A DNA stretch of 64,000 nucleotides from Paracoccus alkanivorans (GTDB taxonomy: Bacteria; Pseudomonadota; Alphaproteobacteria; Rhodobacterales; Rhodobacteraceae): NCBI RefSeq assembly GCF_003697785.1, contig NZ_QOKZ01000002.1, positions 124,001 through 188,000 of the forward strand. Reading direction: 5' to 3'. Position numbers and translations under genes: made by a program. Below are positions 25,835 to 34,923 of this stretch, piece by piece. The stretch's first letter is position 1, and every line of letters starts with the position of its first letter. The notes under the pieces were generated by a model. It saw only the letters and a list, made by a program, of their open reading frames with translations, was not told where the DNA came from and did no database searches.

Positions 25835-28800
25835 GCAAGGATTGGCAAGCAGAGGAACAGGCCCGCCGCGACTGGATGGCCGAGCACAGCCTTTACCGGC
25901 ATGAGGACGAGCATTCCTCTTGCGGGGTCGGGCTGGTGGTCAGCATCGATGGCAAGGCCAGCCGCCAGGTGGTTCAGAACGGCATCGACGCGCTCAAGGC
26001 GGTCTGGCATCGCGGCGCGGTGGATGCCGATGGCAAGACCGGCGACGGAGCGGGCATCCATGTGCAGATCCCGGTCCCGTTCTTTTACGACCAGATCCGC
26101 CGCACCGGGCACGAGCCTGACAAGGACAAGCTGATCGCCGTCGGGCAGGTCTTTCTGCCGCGCACCAATTTCGCCGCCCAGGAAGCCTGCCGGACCATCG
26201 TGGAATCCGAGGTTCTGCGGATGGGCCATTATATCTATGGCTGGCGGCACGTGCCCGTGAACACCGCGGTTCTGGGGGACAAGGCCAATGCCACCCGCCC
26301 CGAGATCGAGCAGATCCTGATCCGCTGCGAGAAGGATATCGATCACGTCCAGTTCGAGCGCGAGCTTTACATCATCCGCCGCCGGATCGAGAAGGCCGCG
26401 GTGGCGGCGCAGGTGCCCGAGCTTTACTTCTGCTCGCTTTCCTGCCGGTCGATCATCTACAAGGGCATGATGCTGGCCGAGCAGGTGGCCGAATTCTATC
26501 CCGATCTGAAGGACGAGCGCTTCGAGTCCTCCTTCGCGATCTATCACCAGCGCTATTCGACCAACACCTTCCCGCAATGGTGGCTGGCCCAGCCCTTCCG
26601 CATGCTGGCCCATAACGGCGAGATCAACACGCTGAAAGGCAATGTCAACTGGCTGCGCAGCCACGAGATCCGCATGGCTTCGAACGCCTTTGGCGAGATG
26701 GCCGAGGATATCAAGCCGATCGTGGCCGCCGGATCGTCGGACTCGGCGGCGCTTGACGCTGTGTTCGAGGTCATGGTCCGTTCGGGCCGAAGCGCGCCGA
26801 TGACCAAGACCATGCTGGTGCCGGAAAGCTGGTCGAAGGCGACCACCGACATGCCGCAGCCATGGGCCGACATGTATGCCTATTGCAATGCCGTGATGGA
26901 ACCCTGGGACGGTCCCGCCGCGCTGGCCATGACCGACGGCCGTTGGGTCTGCGGCGGGCTGGACCGCAACGGGCTGCGGCCGATGCGCTATGTCGTGACC
27001 GGCGACAACCTGCTGATCGCGGGTTCCGAGGTCGGCATGGTGCCGATCAACGAGGCCAATGTCCGCGAAAAGGGCGCGCTCGGTCCGGGACAGATGATCG
27101 CGGTCGATATGTGGGACGGCAAGCTCTACCACGATACCGAGATCAAGGACCGGCTGGCCGCCAGCCAGCCCTTTGGCGAATGGATCGAGAAGGTCGTGGA
27201 CCTGAACGACATCATGCGCGAATTGCCTGAAATGCATCGCTATTCGGGTGACGAGCTGCGCCGCCGCCAGGTCGCCGCCGGCTTCACCATGGAAGATCTG
27301 GAACATGTGCTCTCGCCCATGGCCGAGGACGGCAAGGAGGCGCTGGCCTCGATGGGCGACGACACGCCGCCCGCCGTTCTGTCGAACCAGTACCGGCCTA
27401 TGAGCCATTTCTTCCGGCAGAATTTCAGCCAGGTGACGAACCCGCCGATCGACTCCTTGCGCGAAACGCGGGTGATGAGCCTCAAGACCCGGTTCGGCAA
27501 TCTCAAGAACGTGCTGGACGAAAGCTCGTCGCAGACCGAGATCCTGATCCTTGAAAGCCCGTTCATCGCCAATAACGAATATGCCGAGATGACCCGGATG
27601 TTCGGCGATGCCGTCACCTATATCGACTGCAGCTTCGCCGATGGTGCCGGACAGGACGCGCTTGGCGAGGGGCTGGCCCGGATCCGCGCCGAGGCCGAGG
27701 ATGCCGTGCGTTCCGGCGCGGGCCATCTGGTGCTGACTGATGAGCATCAGGGGCCGGACCGGATCGGCATGCCGATGATCCTTGCCACCAGCGCGGTGCA
27801 TTCATGGCTGACGCGCAAGGGTCTGCGCACCTTCTGCTCGATCAATGTCCGTTCCGCCGAATGCATCGACCCGCATTATTTCGCGGTGCTGATCAGTGCC
27901 GGGGCGACGACGGTGAACCCCTATCTCGCGCAGGATTCGATCAATGACCGGATCGAGCGTGGCCTGCTCGAAGGCAGCCTGATCGACAATATGCGCCGTT
28001 ACCGCGACGCCATCGATGCCGGACTGCTCAAGATCATGGCAAAGATGGGGATCTCGGTGCTGTCGTCATATCGCGGCGGGCTGAATTTCGAGGCCGTGGG
28101 CCTGTCCCGCGCCATGGTGGCCGAGTATTTCCCCGGCATGCACAGCCGGATCAGCGGCATCGGGCTGCACGGGTTGCAGGCCAAGCTGGAGGAGATCCAT
28201 CACAAGGGCTGGCATGCCGACAATGTCGAATTGCTGCCGGTGGGCGGATTCTACAAGCTGCGCCGCTCGGGCGAGAAACATGCCTGGGAAGCCAATACGA
28301 TGAAGATGTTGCAGATGGCCTGCGAAAAGGCCTCCTACGACATCTGGAAACAGTTTAGCGCGGCGATGCGGGCCAATCCGCCGATCCATATCCGCGACCT
28401 GCTGGACATCAAGCCTCTCGGCAAGCCGGTGCCCATCGAGGAGGTCGAGTCGATCACCTCGATCCGCAAGCGCTTCGTGACGCCGGGCATGTCCCTGGGC
28501 GCATTGTCGCCCGAGGCGCATATGACACTGAACATCGCCATGAACCGGATCGGCGCGAAATCCGATTCCGGCGAGGGCGGCGAGGATCCGGCGCATAGCC
28601 ACCCGCTGTCCAATGGCGACAATCCCTGCGCCAAGATCAAGCAGGTCGCCTCGGGCCGCTTCGGTGTCACCGCCGAATACCTGAACGCCTGCGAAGAACT
28701 GGAGATCAAGGTCGCCCAAGGCGCCAAGCCCGGCGAGGGCGGGCAGTTGCCGGGTATGAAAGTGACCAAGCTGATCGCCCGGCTGCGGCATTCGACGCCC

Positions 28801-30369
28801 GGTGTGACGCTGATATCGCCGCCGCCGCATCACGACATCTATTCGATCGAGGATCTGGCGCAGCTTATCTATGACCTGAAACAGATCAACCCGCGCGCCA
28901 AGATCACCGTCAAGCTGGTCGCCTCCAGCGGTGTCGGCACCATCGCGGCGGGCGTGGCCAAGGCCAAGGCGGATGTTATCCTGATCTCGGGCCATAACGG
29001 CGGCACCGGAGCCAGCCCCGCGACTTCGATCAAGTTCGCCGGCCTGCCATGGGAGATGGGGCTGACCGAGGCGCATCAGGTCCTTGCCATGAACCGGCTG
29101 CGCGAACGCGTGACGCTGCGCACCGATGGCGGGCTGCGCACCGGGCGCGATATCGTCATGGCGGCGATGATGGGGGCCGAGGAATACGGCATCGGCACCG
29201 CCGCGCTGATTGCCATGGGCTGCATCATGGTGCGCCAGTGCCAGTCCAACACCTGCCCCGTCGGTGTCTGCACGCAGGACGAGAAACTGCGCGCCATGTT
29301 TACCGGCAGCGCCGACAAGGTGGTGAACCTGATCACCTTCTATGCGCAGGAAGTCCGCGAGATCCTGGCCTCCATCGGGGCGCGCAGCCTTGACGAGGTG
29401 ATCGGCCGTGCCGATCTGCTGACGCAGGTCAGCCGTGGCGCCGCGCATCTGGACGACCTGGACCTCAACCCGCTGCTGATCACCGTCGATGGCTGGGACA
29501 AGATCGTCTATGACCGCTCCAAGCCCCGCAACGCGGTGATGGACACGCTGGATGCCGAGATCATCCGCGATGCCGAGCGGTTCTTCTCGGATGGCGAGAA
29601 GATGCAGCTCTCCTATGCCGTGCGCAACACGCTGCGGACCATCGGCACGCGGACATCCAGCATGATCGTGCAGAAATTCGGCATGCGGAACAATCTGCAG
29701 CCCGATCACCTCACGGTCCGGCTGACCGGCAGCGCCGGGCAATCCCTTGGCGCATTCGCCGCTCCGGGATTGAAGCTGGAGGTTTCGGGCGATGCCAATG
29801 ACTATGTCGGCAAGGGGCTGTCGGGCGGCACCATCACCGTGCGTCCGCCGATGATCTCGCCGCTGACCGCCGCCGACAATACCATCATCGGCAACACGGT
29901 CCTTTACGGCGCCACCGATGGCTACCTGTTCGCCGCCGGCCGCGCCGGGGAACGTTTCGCCGTCCGCAACAGCGGTGCGACAGTGGTGATCGAAGGCTGC
30001 GGTTCGAATGGCTGCGAGTACATGACCGGCGGCATCGCGGTTATCCTTGGCCGGATCGGCGCGAATTTCGGTGCCGGCATGACCGGGGGCATGGCCTATC
30101 TCTATGATCCCGAAGGGGTCGCGCGCGACTATATCAACCCGGAAACGCTGGTGATGTGCCCGGTCACGCAGGATCACTGGGAGGCCGAGCTGAAAACCCT
30201 GATCGAGCGTCACCACAAGGAAACCATGTCGCGCAGGGCCGAGGACATCTTGCAGGACTGGGACCGCGAGAAGGCGAATTTCCTGCAGGTCTGCCCGAAA
30301 GAGATGCTGCCGCATCTGCCCTGTCCGATCGAGGCGGTCGATGATGCAAGCGCGGTTCCGGCGGAGTAA
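25831..30369 (+). CDS. gltB: Glutamate synthase (NADPH) large chain
   Basis: Makes two glutamates from glutamine and 2-oxoglutarate. The 1512-residue protein has the class II amidotransferase domain with nucleophile C31 (SSCGVGLV) after a 30-residue propeptide, a central domain, an FMN-binding synthase domain with SGHNGGTGASP, the [3Fe-4S] cysteines C1137, C1142 and C1147 (CQSNTCPVGVC), and the C-terminal beta-helix domain rich in GxGGGxxxV-type repeats (GGTITVRPP, GCGSNGCEYMTGG). Length is normal. A strong 10-bp hairpin follows the stop. Confidence 0.97.
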   Translation: MSKDWQAEEQARRDWMAEHSLYRHEDEHSSCGVGLVVSIDGKASRQVVQNGIDALKAVWHRGAVDADGKTGDGAGIHVQIPVPFFYDQIRRTGHEPDKDKLIAVGQVFLPRTNFAAQEACRTIVESEVLRMGHYIYGWRHVPVNTAVLGDKANATRPEIEQILIRCEKDIDHVQFERELYIIRRRIEKAAVAAQVPELYFCSLSCRSIIYKGMMLAEQVAEFYPDLKDERFESSFAIYHQRYSTNTFPQWWLAQPFRMLAHNGEINTLKGNVNWLRSHEIRMASNAFGEMAEDIKPIVAAGSSDSAALDAVFEVMVRSGRSAPMTKTMLVPESWSKATTDMPQPWADMYAYCNAVMEPWDGPAALAMTDGRWVCGGLDRNGLRPMRYVVTGDNLLIAGSEVGMVPINEANVREKGALGPGQMIAVDMWDGKLYHDTEIKDRLAASQPFGEWIEKVVDLNDIMRELPEMHRYSGDELRRRQVAAGFTMEDLEHVLSPMAEDGKEALASMGDDTPPAVLSNQYRPMSHFFRQNFSQVTNPPIDSLRETRVMSLKTRFGNLKNVLDESSSQTEILILESPFIANNEYAEMTRMFGDAVTYIDCSFADGAGQDALGEGLARIRAEAEDAVRSGAGHLVLTDEHQGPDRIGMPMILATSAVHSWLTRKGLRTFCSINVRSAECIDPHYFAVLISAGATTVNPYLAQDSINDRIERGLLEGSLIDNMRRYRDAIDAGLLKIMAKMGISVLSSYRGGLNFEAVGLSRAMVAEYFPGMHSRISGIGLHGLQAKLEEIHHKGWHADNVELLPVGGFYKLRRSGEKHAWEANTMKMLQMACEKASYDIWKQFSAAMRANPPIHIRDLLDIKPLGKPVPIEEVESITSIRKRFVTPGMSLGALSPEAHMTLNIAMNRIGAKSDSGEGGEDPAHSHPLSNGDNPCAKIKQVASGRFGVTAEYLNACEELEIKVAQGAKPGEGGQLPGMKVTKLIARLRHSTPGVTLISPPPHHDIYSIEDLAQLIYDLKQINPRAKITVKLVASSGVGTIAAGVAKAKADVILISGHNGGTGASPATSIKFAGLPWEMGLTEAHQVLAMNRLRERVTLRTDGGLRTGRDIVMAAMMGAEEYGIGTAALIAMGCIMVRQCQSNTCPVGVCTQDEKLRAMFTGSADKVVNLITFYAQEVREILASIGARSLDEVIGRADLLTQVSRGAAHLDDLDLNPLLITVDGWDKIVYDRSKPRNAVMDTLDAEIIRDAERFFSDGEKMQLSYAVRNTLRTIGTRTSSMIVQKFGMRNNLQPDHLTVRLTGSAGQSLGAFAAPGLKLEVSGDANDYVGKGLSGGTITVRPPMISPLTAADNTIIGNTVLYGATDGYLFAAGRAGERFAVRNSGATVVIEGCGSNGCEYMTGGIAVILGRIGANFGAGMTGGMAYLYDPEGVARDYINPETLVMCPVTQDHWEAELKTLIERHHKETMSRRAEDILQDWDREKANFLQVCPKEMLPHLPCPIEAVDDASAVPAE

Positions 30370-30390
30370 TCCGGCGACCGCGAAAATTCC

Positions 30391-30417
30391 GGATGCGGCC
30401 TTTTCCGGGCCGCATCC
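30391..30417 (+). terminator. Hairpin after gltB
   Basis: GGATGCGGCC (30391-30400) and GGCCGCATCC (30408-30417) form a perfect 10-bp stem with a 7-nt loop, 22 bp after the gltB stop. There is no U-tract downstream, so it is either a rho-assisted terminator or a 3' stabilising hairpin. Confidence 0.6.
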
Positions 30418-30474
30418 GTCATTCCGAAACCATCTGCTTGACTGCGCGGCAGGGACCATGACAAAGCCCGGTTC

Positions 30475-31200
30475 ATGATCCTGCGCCTGCTGTTCAGAAC
30501 CCCTGCGCCAGAGCCCGCCCGGAAAGGCGCCAAGACCGCACGCTGGCGGCCATTGCGCCGCCTGGCCATCTGGCTGCGCTGGTTTCTCCTGCGCGTCTTC
30601 CTGCTGATGGCGGTGCTGGTGGCGATCTATGGCCTGGTGAATCCGCCAACCACATGGACCATCGTGGCCGAGTCGCGCAGCCATCCGATCAAGCCCCGCG
30701 AATGGGCGGATATCGGGGATATCGCCCCCGTCATGCGCCGTTCGGTCGTGGCGGCGGAGGATGCCAATTTCTGCCGGCACTGGGGCTTCGACATGACCGA
30801 GATCCGGAAGGTGGTCGCCTCGGGCAGTTCGCACGGCGCCTCGACCATCAGCCAGCAAACCGCGAAGAACGTGTTCCTGTGGCAGAACCGCAGCTGGACG
30901 CGGAAATTGCTGGAGGCGGTGTTCACACCGCTTGTCGAAGCGCTCTGGTCCAAGCAGCGGATCCTCGAGGTTTACCTGAACGTCGCGGAGTTCGGGCCCG
31001 GAATCTTCGGCATAGGGGCGGCGGCACGCGAATATTACGGCACGACTCCCGACAGGCTGACCCCTGTGCAGGCTGCAAGACTGGCCGCGGTCCTGCCCGC
31101 GCCCAAATCGCGCAGTCCGCATCAGGCTTCGCACCGTTCGCGGGCAATCGCCGATGGCGCGGCCACGATTGCGCGGGATGGGCGGGCCGACTGCCTGTAG
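30475..31200 (+). CDS. mtgA: Monofunctional biosynthetic peptidoglycan transglycosylase
   Basis: A GT51 glycosyltransferase that polymerises lipid II at the outer face of the inner membrane. The 241-residue protein has one N-terminal membrane anchor (about 31-55; WLRWFLLRVFLLMAVLVAIYG), then the catalytic motifs AAEDANFCRHWGFD (active-site glutamate), GASTISQQTAKN and LWSKQRILEVYLNVAEFG (second glutamate). There is no transpeptidase domain, as expected for MtgA. The start has no obvious strong Shine-Dalgarno. Confidence 0.93.
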   Translation: MILRLLFRTPAPEPARKGAKTARWRPLRRLAIWLRWFLLRVFLLMAVLVAIYGLVNPPTTWTIVAESRSHPIKPREWADIGDIAPVMRRSVVAAEDANFCRHWGFDMTEIRKVVASGSSHGASTISQQTAKNVFLWQNRSWTRKLLEAVFTPLVEALWSKQRILEVYLNVAEFGPGIFGIGAAAREYYGTTPDRLTPVQAARLAAVLPAPKSRSPHQASHRSRAIADGAATIARDGRADCL

Positions 31201-31279
31201 CGCCCCGTTCAGGTTGAAACGGCGCGGCTGCGGTCTTATCAATGCGAACGCCCGGCAACGAAGAGGTCCAGAGCAGTCA

Positions 31280-31963
31280 ATGAACAACAATACGCAGACC
31301 ACGCGGCTTTACCATTCGATGCTTTCACCCTTTTGCCGCAAGGTGCGGCTGGTTCTGGCCGAGAAGAAGATCGAGGTCGAACTGGTGGAGGAACGCTACT
31401 GGGAAAATCCTCCCGACCTGAAGCGCCGCAACCCGGCAGGCAAGCTGCCCGTCCTGCGCTATCGCGGCAATATGCTGGCCGAGAGCCAGGCGATCATCGA
31501 ATATCTGGACGAAACCGTGCCGAACCCTCCGCTGATGCCCCAGACACCGATGGAGCGTCACGAGGTGCGCAGGCTATGCGCTTGGTTCGATGACAAGTTC
31601 AACGCCGAGGTCACGCGCCCGATCATGGAGGAGCGGGTGTGGAAAAAGGTCATGCGCTCGGGCTATCCCGACAGCCGCGTGGTCAAGGACGGGCTCAGGG
31701 CGATCAAGGAACATATCGACTACCTTGCCAGCCTGCTGGAGGCTCGCCGCTGGTTGGCCGGAAATACGCTGTCACTGGCTGATTTCACCGCGGCGGCGCA
31801 TTTTTCCTGCCTGGATTATATTTCCGACGTGGATTGGGACCGGTCCGAAATGGTGCGGGACTGGTATGCGACGATCAAGTCGCGCCCGGCTTTCCGTCCG
31901 GTCCTGGCCGATCAGGTTCCGGGAATACATCCCGCCCCGCATTATGCAGAGCTGGACTTCTGA
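31280..31963 (+). CDS. Glutathione S-transferase family protein
   Basis: A 227-residue cytosolic protein with a thioredoxin-like N-domain (about 9-85; YHSMLSPFCRKVRLVLAEK, NPAGKLPVLRYRG, AESQAIIEYLDE) and an all-helical C-domain (about 95-215; LAGNTLSLADFTAAAHFS). The SPFCRK motif resembles the beta/omega-like GSTs that use a cysteine or serine. The substrate cannot be told. ATG 31280 gives the family N-terminus; the ribosome binding site is weak. Confidence 0.88.
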   Translation: MNNNTQTTRLYHSMLSPFCRKVRLVLAEKKIEVELVEERYWENPPDLKRRNPAGKLPVLRYRGNMLAESQAIIEYLDETVPNPPLMPQTPMERHEVRRLCAWFDDKFNAEVTRPIMEERVWKKVMRSGYPDSRVVKDGLRAIKEHIDYLASLLEARRWLAGNTLSLADFTAAAHFSCLDYISDVDWDRSEMVRDWYATIKSRPAFRPVLADQVPGIHPAPHYAELDF

Positions 31964-31979
31964 TGGACCGGGACAGGTC

Positions 31980-32930
31980 TTACAGGCGCGTCACCACGCG
32001 CTCGGCATAAAGCCGTTCGACATCATGGCCATGGCACAGATCGGTCGCGGGCGTCATCACCGCCGCCGAGGCTGCCGCAGCCCCAAGCGCCAGCGCGTCC
32101 TCGACCGGCTGCCCGCGCGAGACCGCCAGAACGAAACCCGCGACAAAGCTGTCGCCCGCGCCCACGGCGCTGACCACCGGCACATCCGCGGCCTCCGCAT
32201 GCCAGGCCCCGTCCTCTCCGGCGATAACCGAGCCATCCGCGCCGCGCGCCACGATCACCGATTTCGCCGCCCCGTCCCGCACCAGCCCCGCGGCAAAAGC
32301 CGCGCTGTCGCTGCGCAGCGGCAAGGGGCGGCCCGCCAGGCCCTCGGCCTCAACGCTGTCCATGCGCAGCACATCCACCGGCGTCGACGACCCGGCCAGC
32401 GCCCGCAGCGCATCGCCTGAGGTATCGACCAGCAGCCTGGCGCGGCCATCCTTGAGCCCGACGGTCAGCATCTGTTCGAATCCCGGCGCCACCCCCGGCG
32501 GATTCGAGCCGGAAACGACCACCCAGCCCCCTGCACGCGCCGCCTCGGCAATCGCCGCCATCATGTCCGAGACATGCGCCTTGTGCCATTCCGGTCCGGG
32601 CATGACGAAGCGGTATTGACTGCCCGTAGCCCGGTCGGTCACCGCAAGGGACTGCCGCGTCTCTCCCGGCGCGGTCAGCCGGATGATGGACAGCCCGTCG
32701 GCTTTCAGCATCTCGGCTATACGTGTCCCCGTCGCGCCGCCCAATGCCACCATCGCGGTGGATTGCCCGCCCATGATCTTGATCGCCCGGCTGACATTGA
32801 TCCCGCCGCCGCCCGGATCGGCCACCGGCTTGTCGCAGCGCAGCTTGAGATCGGGGCGCACCTCGTCGGCAGCGGTCGACAGGTCGAGCGCCGGATTCAG
32901 CGTGACCGTCAGGATCGGCAACTGGTTCAT
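31980..32930 (-). CDS. PfkB-family hexose-phosphate kinase (1-phosphofructokinase-like)
   Basis: A 316-residue ribokinase-fold kinase with the PfkB N-terminal signature ITVTLNPALDLS and ADPGGGGINVSRAIKIMGG, and the C-terminal motif SAVGAGDSFVAGFV, whose aspartate is the catalytic base. The TLNPALD / GGGGINVSR pattern is that of 1-phosphofructokinase, tagatose-6-phosphate kinase and Pfk-2 enzymes, and the substrate is not fixed by sequence. ATG 32930 overlaps the stop of the upstream metallopeptidase gene (ATGA); a GTG at 32939 is open but less likely. Confidence 0.88.
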   Translation of the reverse strand: MNQLPILTVTLNPALDLSTAADEVRPDLKLRCDKPVADPGGGGINVSRAIKIMGGQSTAMVALGGATGTRIAEMLKADGLSIIRLTAPGETRQSLAVTDRATGSQYRFVMPGPEWHKAHVSDMMAAIAEAARAGGWVVVSGSNPPGVAPGFEQMLTVGLKDGRARLLVDTSGDALRALAGSSTPVDVLRMDSVEAEGLAGRPLPLRSDSAAFAAGLVRDGAAKSVIVARGADGSVIAGEDGAWHAEAADVPVVSAVGAGDSFVAGFVLAVSRGQPVEDALALGAAAASAAVMTPATDLCHGHDVERLYAERVVTRL

Positions 32931-33334
32931 TCCCACCACCTGTCGATGCTGGCAATATCCTCGTCGGACCAGCCGAAATGATGCGCCAGCTCATGCGTCA
33001 CGACATGCGCGATCAGTTCACCAAGCGTCACATTCCCCCGCGCCGCCCATTCATCGAGGATCGGACGGCGGAACAGCCAGACGATATCCGGCCCGCCGGG
33101 TTGATCGGAAACCGATTTCTCGGTCAGCGGGATACCGTCGTAAAGCCCGGTCAGTTCGAAGCCATCGTCGATCTGCAACTCGTCCAGCATCTCTTCAGAA
33201 GCGAATTCCGCCACCCGAATCGCCACATCTTGCGCATGGCCGGCAAAGCGTGCGGGCAAACCCGCCACCGCCTCCCGCGCCAGTGCCTCGATCGCCGCCG
33301 CGTCGGGCGCGCGCATTCCATCCCAGTCACTCAT
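32927..33334 (-). CDS. Minimal zincin-type metallopeptidase family protein
   Basis: A 135-residue protein of the short metallopeptidase family (minimal MMP-like zincin) found widely in alphaproteobacteria and actinobacteria. The zinc-binding HEXXH is in VVTHELAHHFGWSDEDI near the C-terminus. The middle GLYDGIPLTEKSVSD and PDIVWLFRRPILDEWA are typical. Function is unknown. The frame opens further upstream, but ATG 33334 is preceded by AGGAGACGCGG. It overlaps the kinase gene by four bases. Confidence 0.88.
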   Translation of the reverse strand: MSDWDGMRAPDAAAIEALAREAVAGLPARFAGHAQDVAIRVAEFASEEMLDELQIDDGFELTGLYDGIPLTEKSVSDQPGGPDIVWLFRRPILDEWAARGNVTLGELIAHVVTHELAHHFGWSDEDIASIDRWWE

Positions 33335-33413
33335 CCGCGTCTCCTGCATGCCAACCCCGATATGGACAAAAAAGCCCGGCTGTGAAAGAGCAACGGGCAA
33401 CAGGAGATATTCC

Positions 33414-34736
33414 ATGACCACCACCCGCTTCGCCCCCTCGCCCACCGGGCATATCCATGTCGGCAACCTGCGCACCGCGCTGTTCAACTACCTGATCGCC
33501 CGCAAGGCAGGCGGCACATTCATCCTGCGCCTTGATGACACCGATAGGGAACGCTCGAAACAGGAATATGTCGATGGCATCCAGCGCGACTTGGAATGGC
33601 TAGGCCTGCAATGGGACCGGGTCGAACGCCAGTCGCTGCGACTGGACCGTTACGCCGAGGTGGCGGATAACCTGCGCGCCTCCGGTCATCTTTACGAGGT
33701 GTTCGAGACCCCGACCGAGCTGGACCTGAAGCGCAAGAAGCAACTGAACATGGGCAAGCCGCCGGTCTATGACCGCACCGGGCTGAACCTGACGGATGCC
33801 GGCAAGGACAAGCTGCGGGCCGAGGGGCGCGACGGCTACTGGCGCTTCAAGCTGGATCACGAGCGGATCGAATGGGCCGATGGCATCCTTGGCGATATCT
33901 CGATCGACGCGGCCTCGGTCAGTGATCCGGTGCTGATCCGTGCCGACGGGCAGGTTCTTTATACCTTCGCCAGCAGCGTGGACGACACCGATATGGGCGT
34001 GACGAATATCGTCCGCGGCTCGGACCACGTGACCAACACGGCCACCCAGATCCAGATCATCAGGGCAATAGGCGGCACGCCTCCCGCCTTCGCCCATCAC
34101 AGCCTGCTGACCGGCGCCAAGGGCGAGGAGCTTTCCAAGCGCATCGGCGCGCTCTCGCTTAAGGATCTGCGAGAGGCCGGGGTCGCCCCCGAGGCGCTGC
34201 TTTCGCTGATGGCCCGGATCGGTTCGGGCCAGCCGGTCGGACTGGCCAGCCTGGATGAGCTGGCCGAGGAATTCGACCTGTCGCGTTTCGGCGCCTCGCC
34301 CACCAAGTTCGATGCCGAGGATCTCTGGCCGTTGACGCGCGAACGCAACCAGTCGCTGCCCTTCGAAACGGTCAGGGACCGCATCGCCGCGCTTGGCGTG
34401 CCGGCGGATCAGGCCGAGCGTTTCTGGCGCGTCGCTTCGCAGAACATCACCACGCTGGAGGATCTGGCGGGCTGGTGGCGCATCTGCAGCGAAGGGGCCG
34501 AGCCGCTGGTGGATGCCGAGGACGCGGATTTCATCACTGAGGCCATGAAGCTGCTGCCCCCGCCGCCCTATTCGGATTCGACCTGGGGCGAATGGACCGC
34601 GAGTGTGAAAGAGGCCACTGGCCGCAAGGGCAAGGGGCTGTTCATGCCGCTGCGCAAGGCGGTGACCGGCCAGGCGCACGGACCGGACATGTCGGAACTG
34701 ATGCCGCTTTTGCAGGTGATCAGGGCGCGGGGATAA
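33414..34736 (+). CDS. gltX: Glutamyl-tRNA synthetase
   Basis: A class I aminoacyl-tRNA synthetase of 440 residues. The HIGH signature is GHIHVGN (12-18, in PSPTGHIHVGNLRTALFNYL), the KMSKS loop is EELSKRIGAL, and VRGSDHVTNTATQIQI is the conserved tRNA/ATP-site region. Alphaproteobacteria often carry two GltX paralogs with different tRNA preferences; this one, with its shortened C-terminal anticodon domain, could be either, and no second copy is in the window. CAGGAGATATT precedes the ATG. It converges with pheT. Confidence 0.93.
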   Translation: MTTTRFAPSPTGHIHVGNLRTALFNYLIARKAGGTFILRLDDTDRERSKQEYVDGIQRDLEWLGLQWDRVERQSLRLDRYAEVADNLRASGHLYEVFETPTELDLKRKKQLNMGKPPVYDRTGLNLTDAGKDKLRAEGRDGYWRFKLDHERIEWADGILGDISIDAASVSDPVLIRADGQVLYTFASSVDDTDMGVTNIVRGSDHVTNTATQIQIIRAIGGTPPAFAHHSLLTGAKGEELSKRIGALSLKDLREAGVAPEALLSLMARIGSGQPVGLASLDELAEEFDLSRFGASPTKFDAEDLWPLTRERNQSLPFETVRDRIAALGVPADQAERFWRVASQNITTLEDLAGWWRICSEGAEPLVDAEDADFITEAMKLLPPPPYSDSTWGEWTASVKEATGRKGKGLFMPLRKAVTGQAHGPDMSELMPLLQVIRARG

Positions 34737-34791
34737 CCGTTCCCCTCAATGCTGGGGTTTGGCAGCCGGGCAGGATTTCAGATGAACGGCC

Positions 34792-34841
34792 GCGGGATCA
34801 CAGCAAGGGATCCCGCCAGCCCCGCAATATTTTTGTTTTTT
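34792..34841 (+). terminator. Probable terminator after gltX
   Basis: GCGGGATC (34792-34799) and GATCCCGC (34809-34816) form a perfect 8-bp stem. A T-rich tract (TATTTTTGTTTTTTG, about 34828-34842) follows 11 nt later, which is further than in a standard intrinsic terminator. Confidence 0.5.
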
Positions 34842-34923
34842 GCTGAAATACCAAAATACTGCAGGGTCTTGTTCTTGTATTTTATCGGGCGCCCAACCAA
34901 TGACCGCCTTTGCCGGGAATGCT

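Noticed and set aside
25813..27801. A 662-codon minus-strand open frame opposite the gltB amidotransferase domain
   Set aside because: It is antisense to a certain gene and rich in His/Gly/Arg of the kind produced by reading GC-rich codons backwards.
31268..31277. CCAGAGCAGT just before the GST start, identical to the end of the MITE-like terminal repeat
   Set aside because: Only ten bases match and there is no partner repeat or core nearby, so chance is the simpler explanation.
28066..31302. A 1078-codon open frame on the minus strand across gltB and mtgA
   Set aside because: It is antisense to gltB, whose motifs and length are certain. High GC makes long antisense frames common, and the translated text has no recognisable domain.
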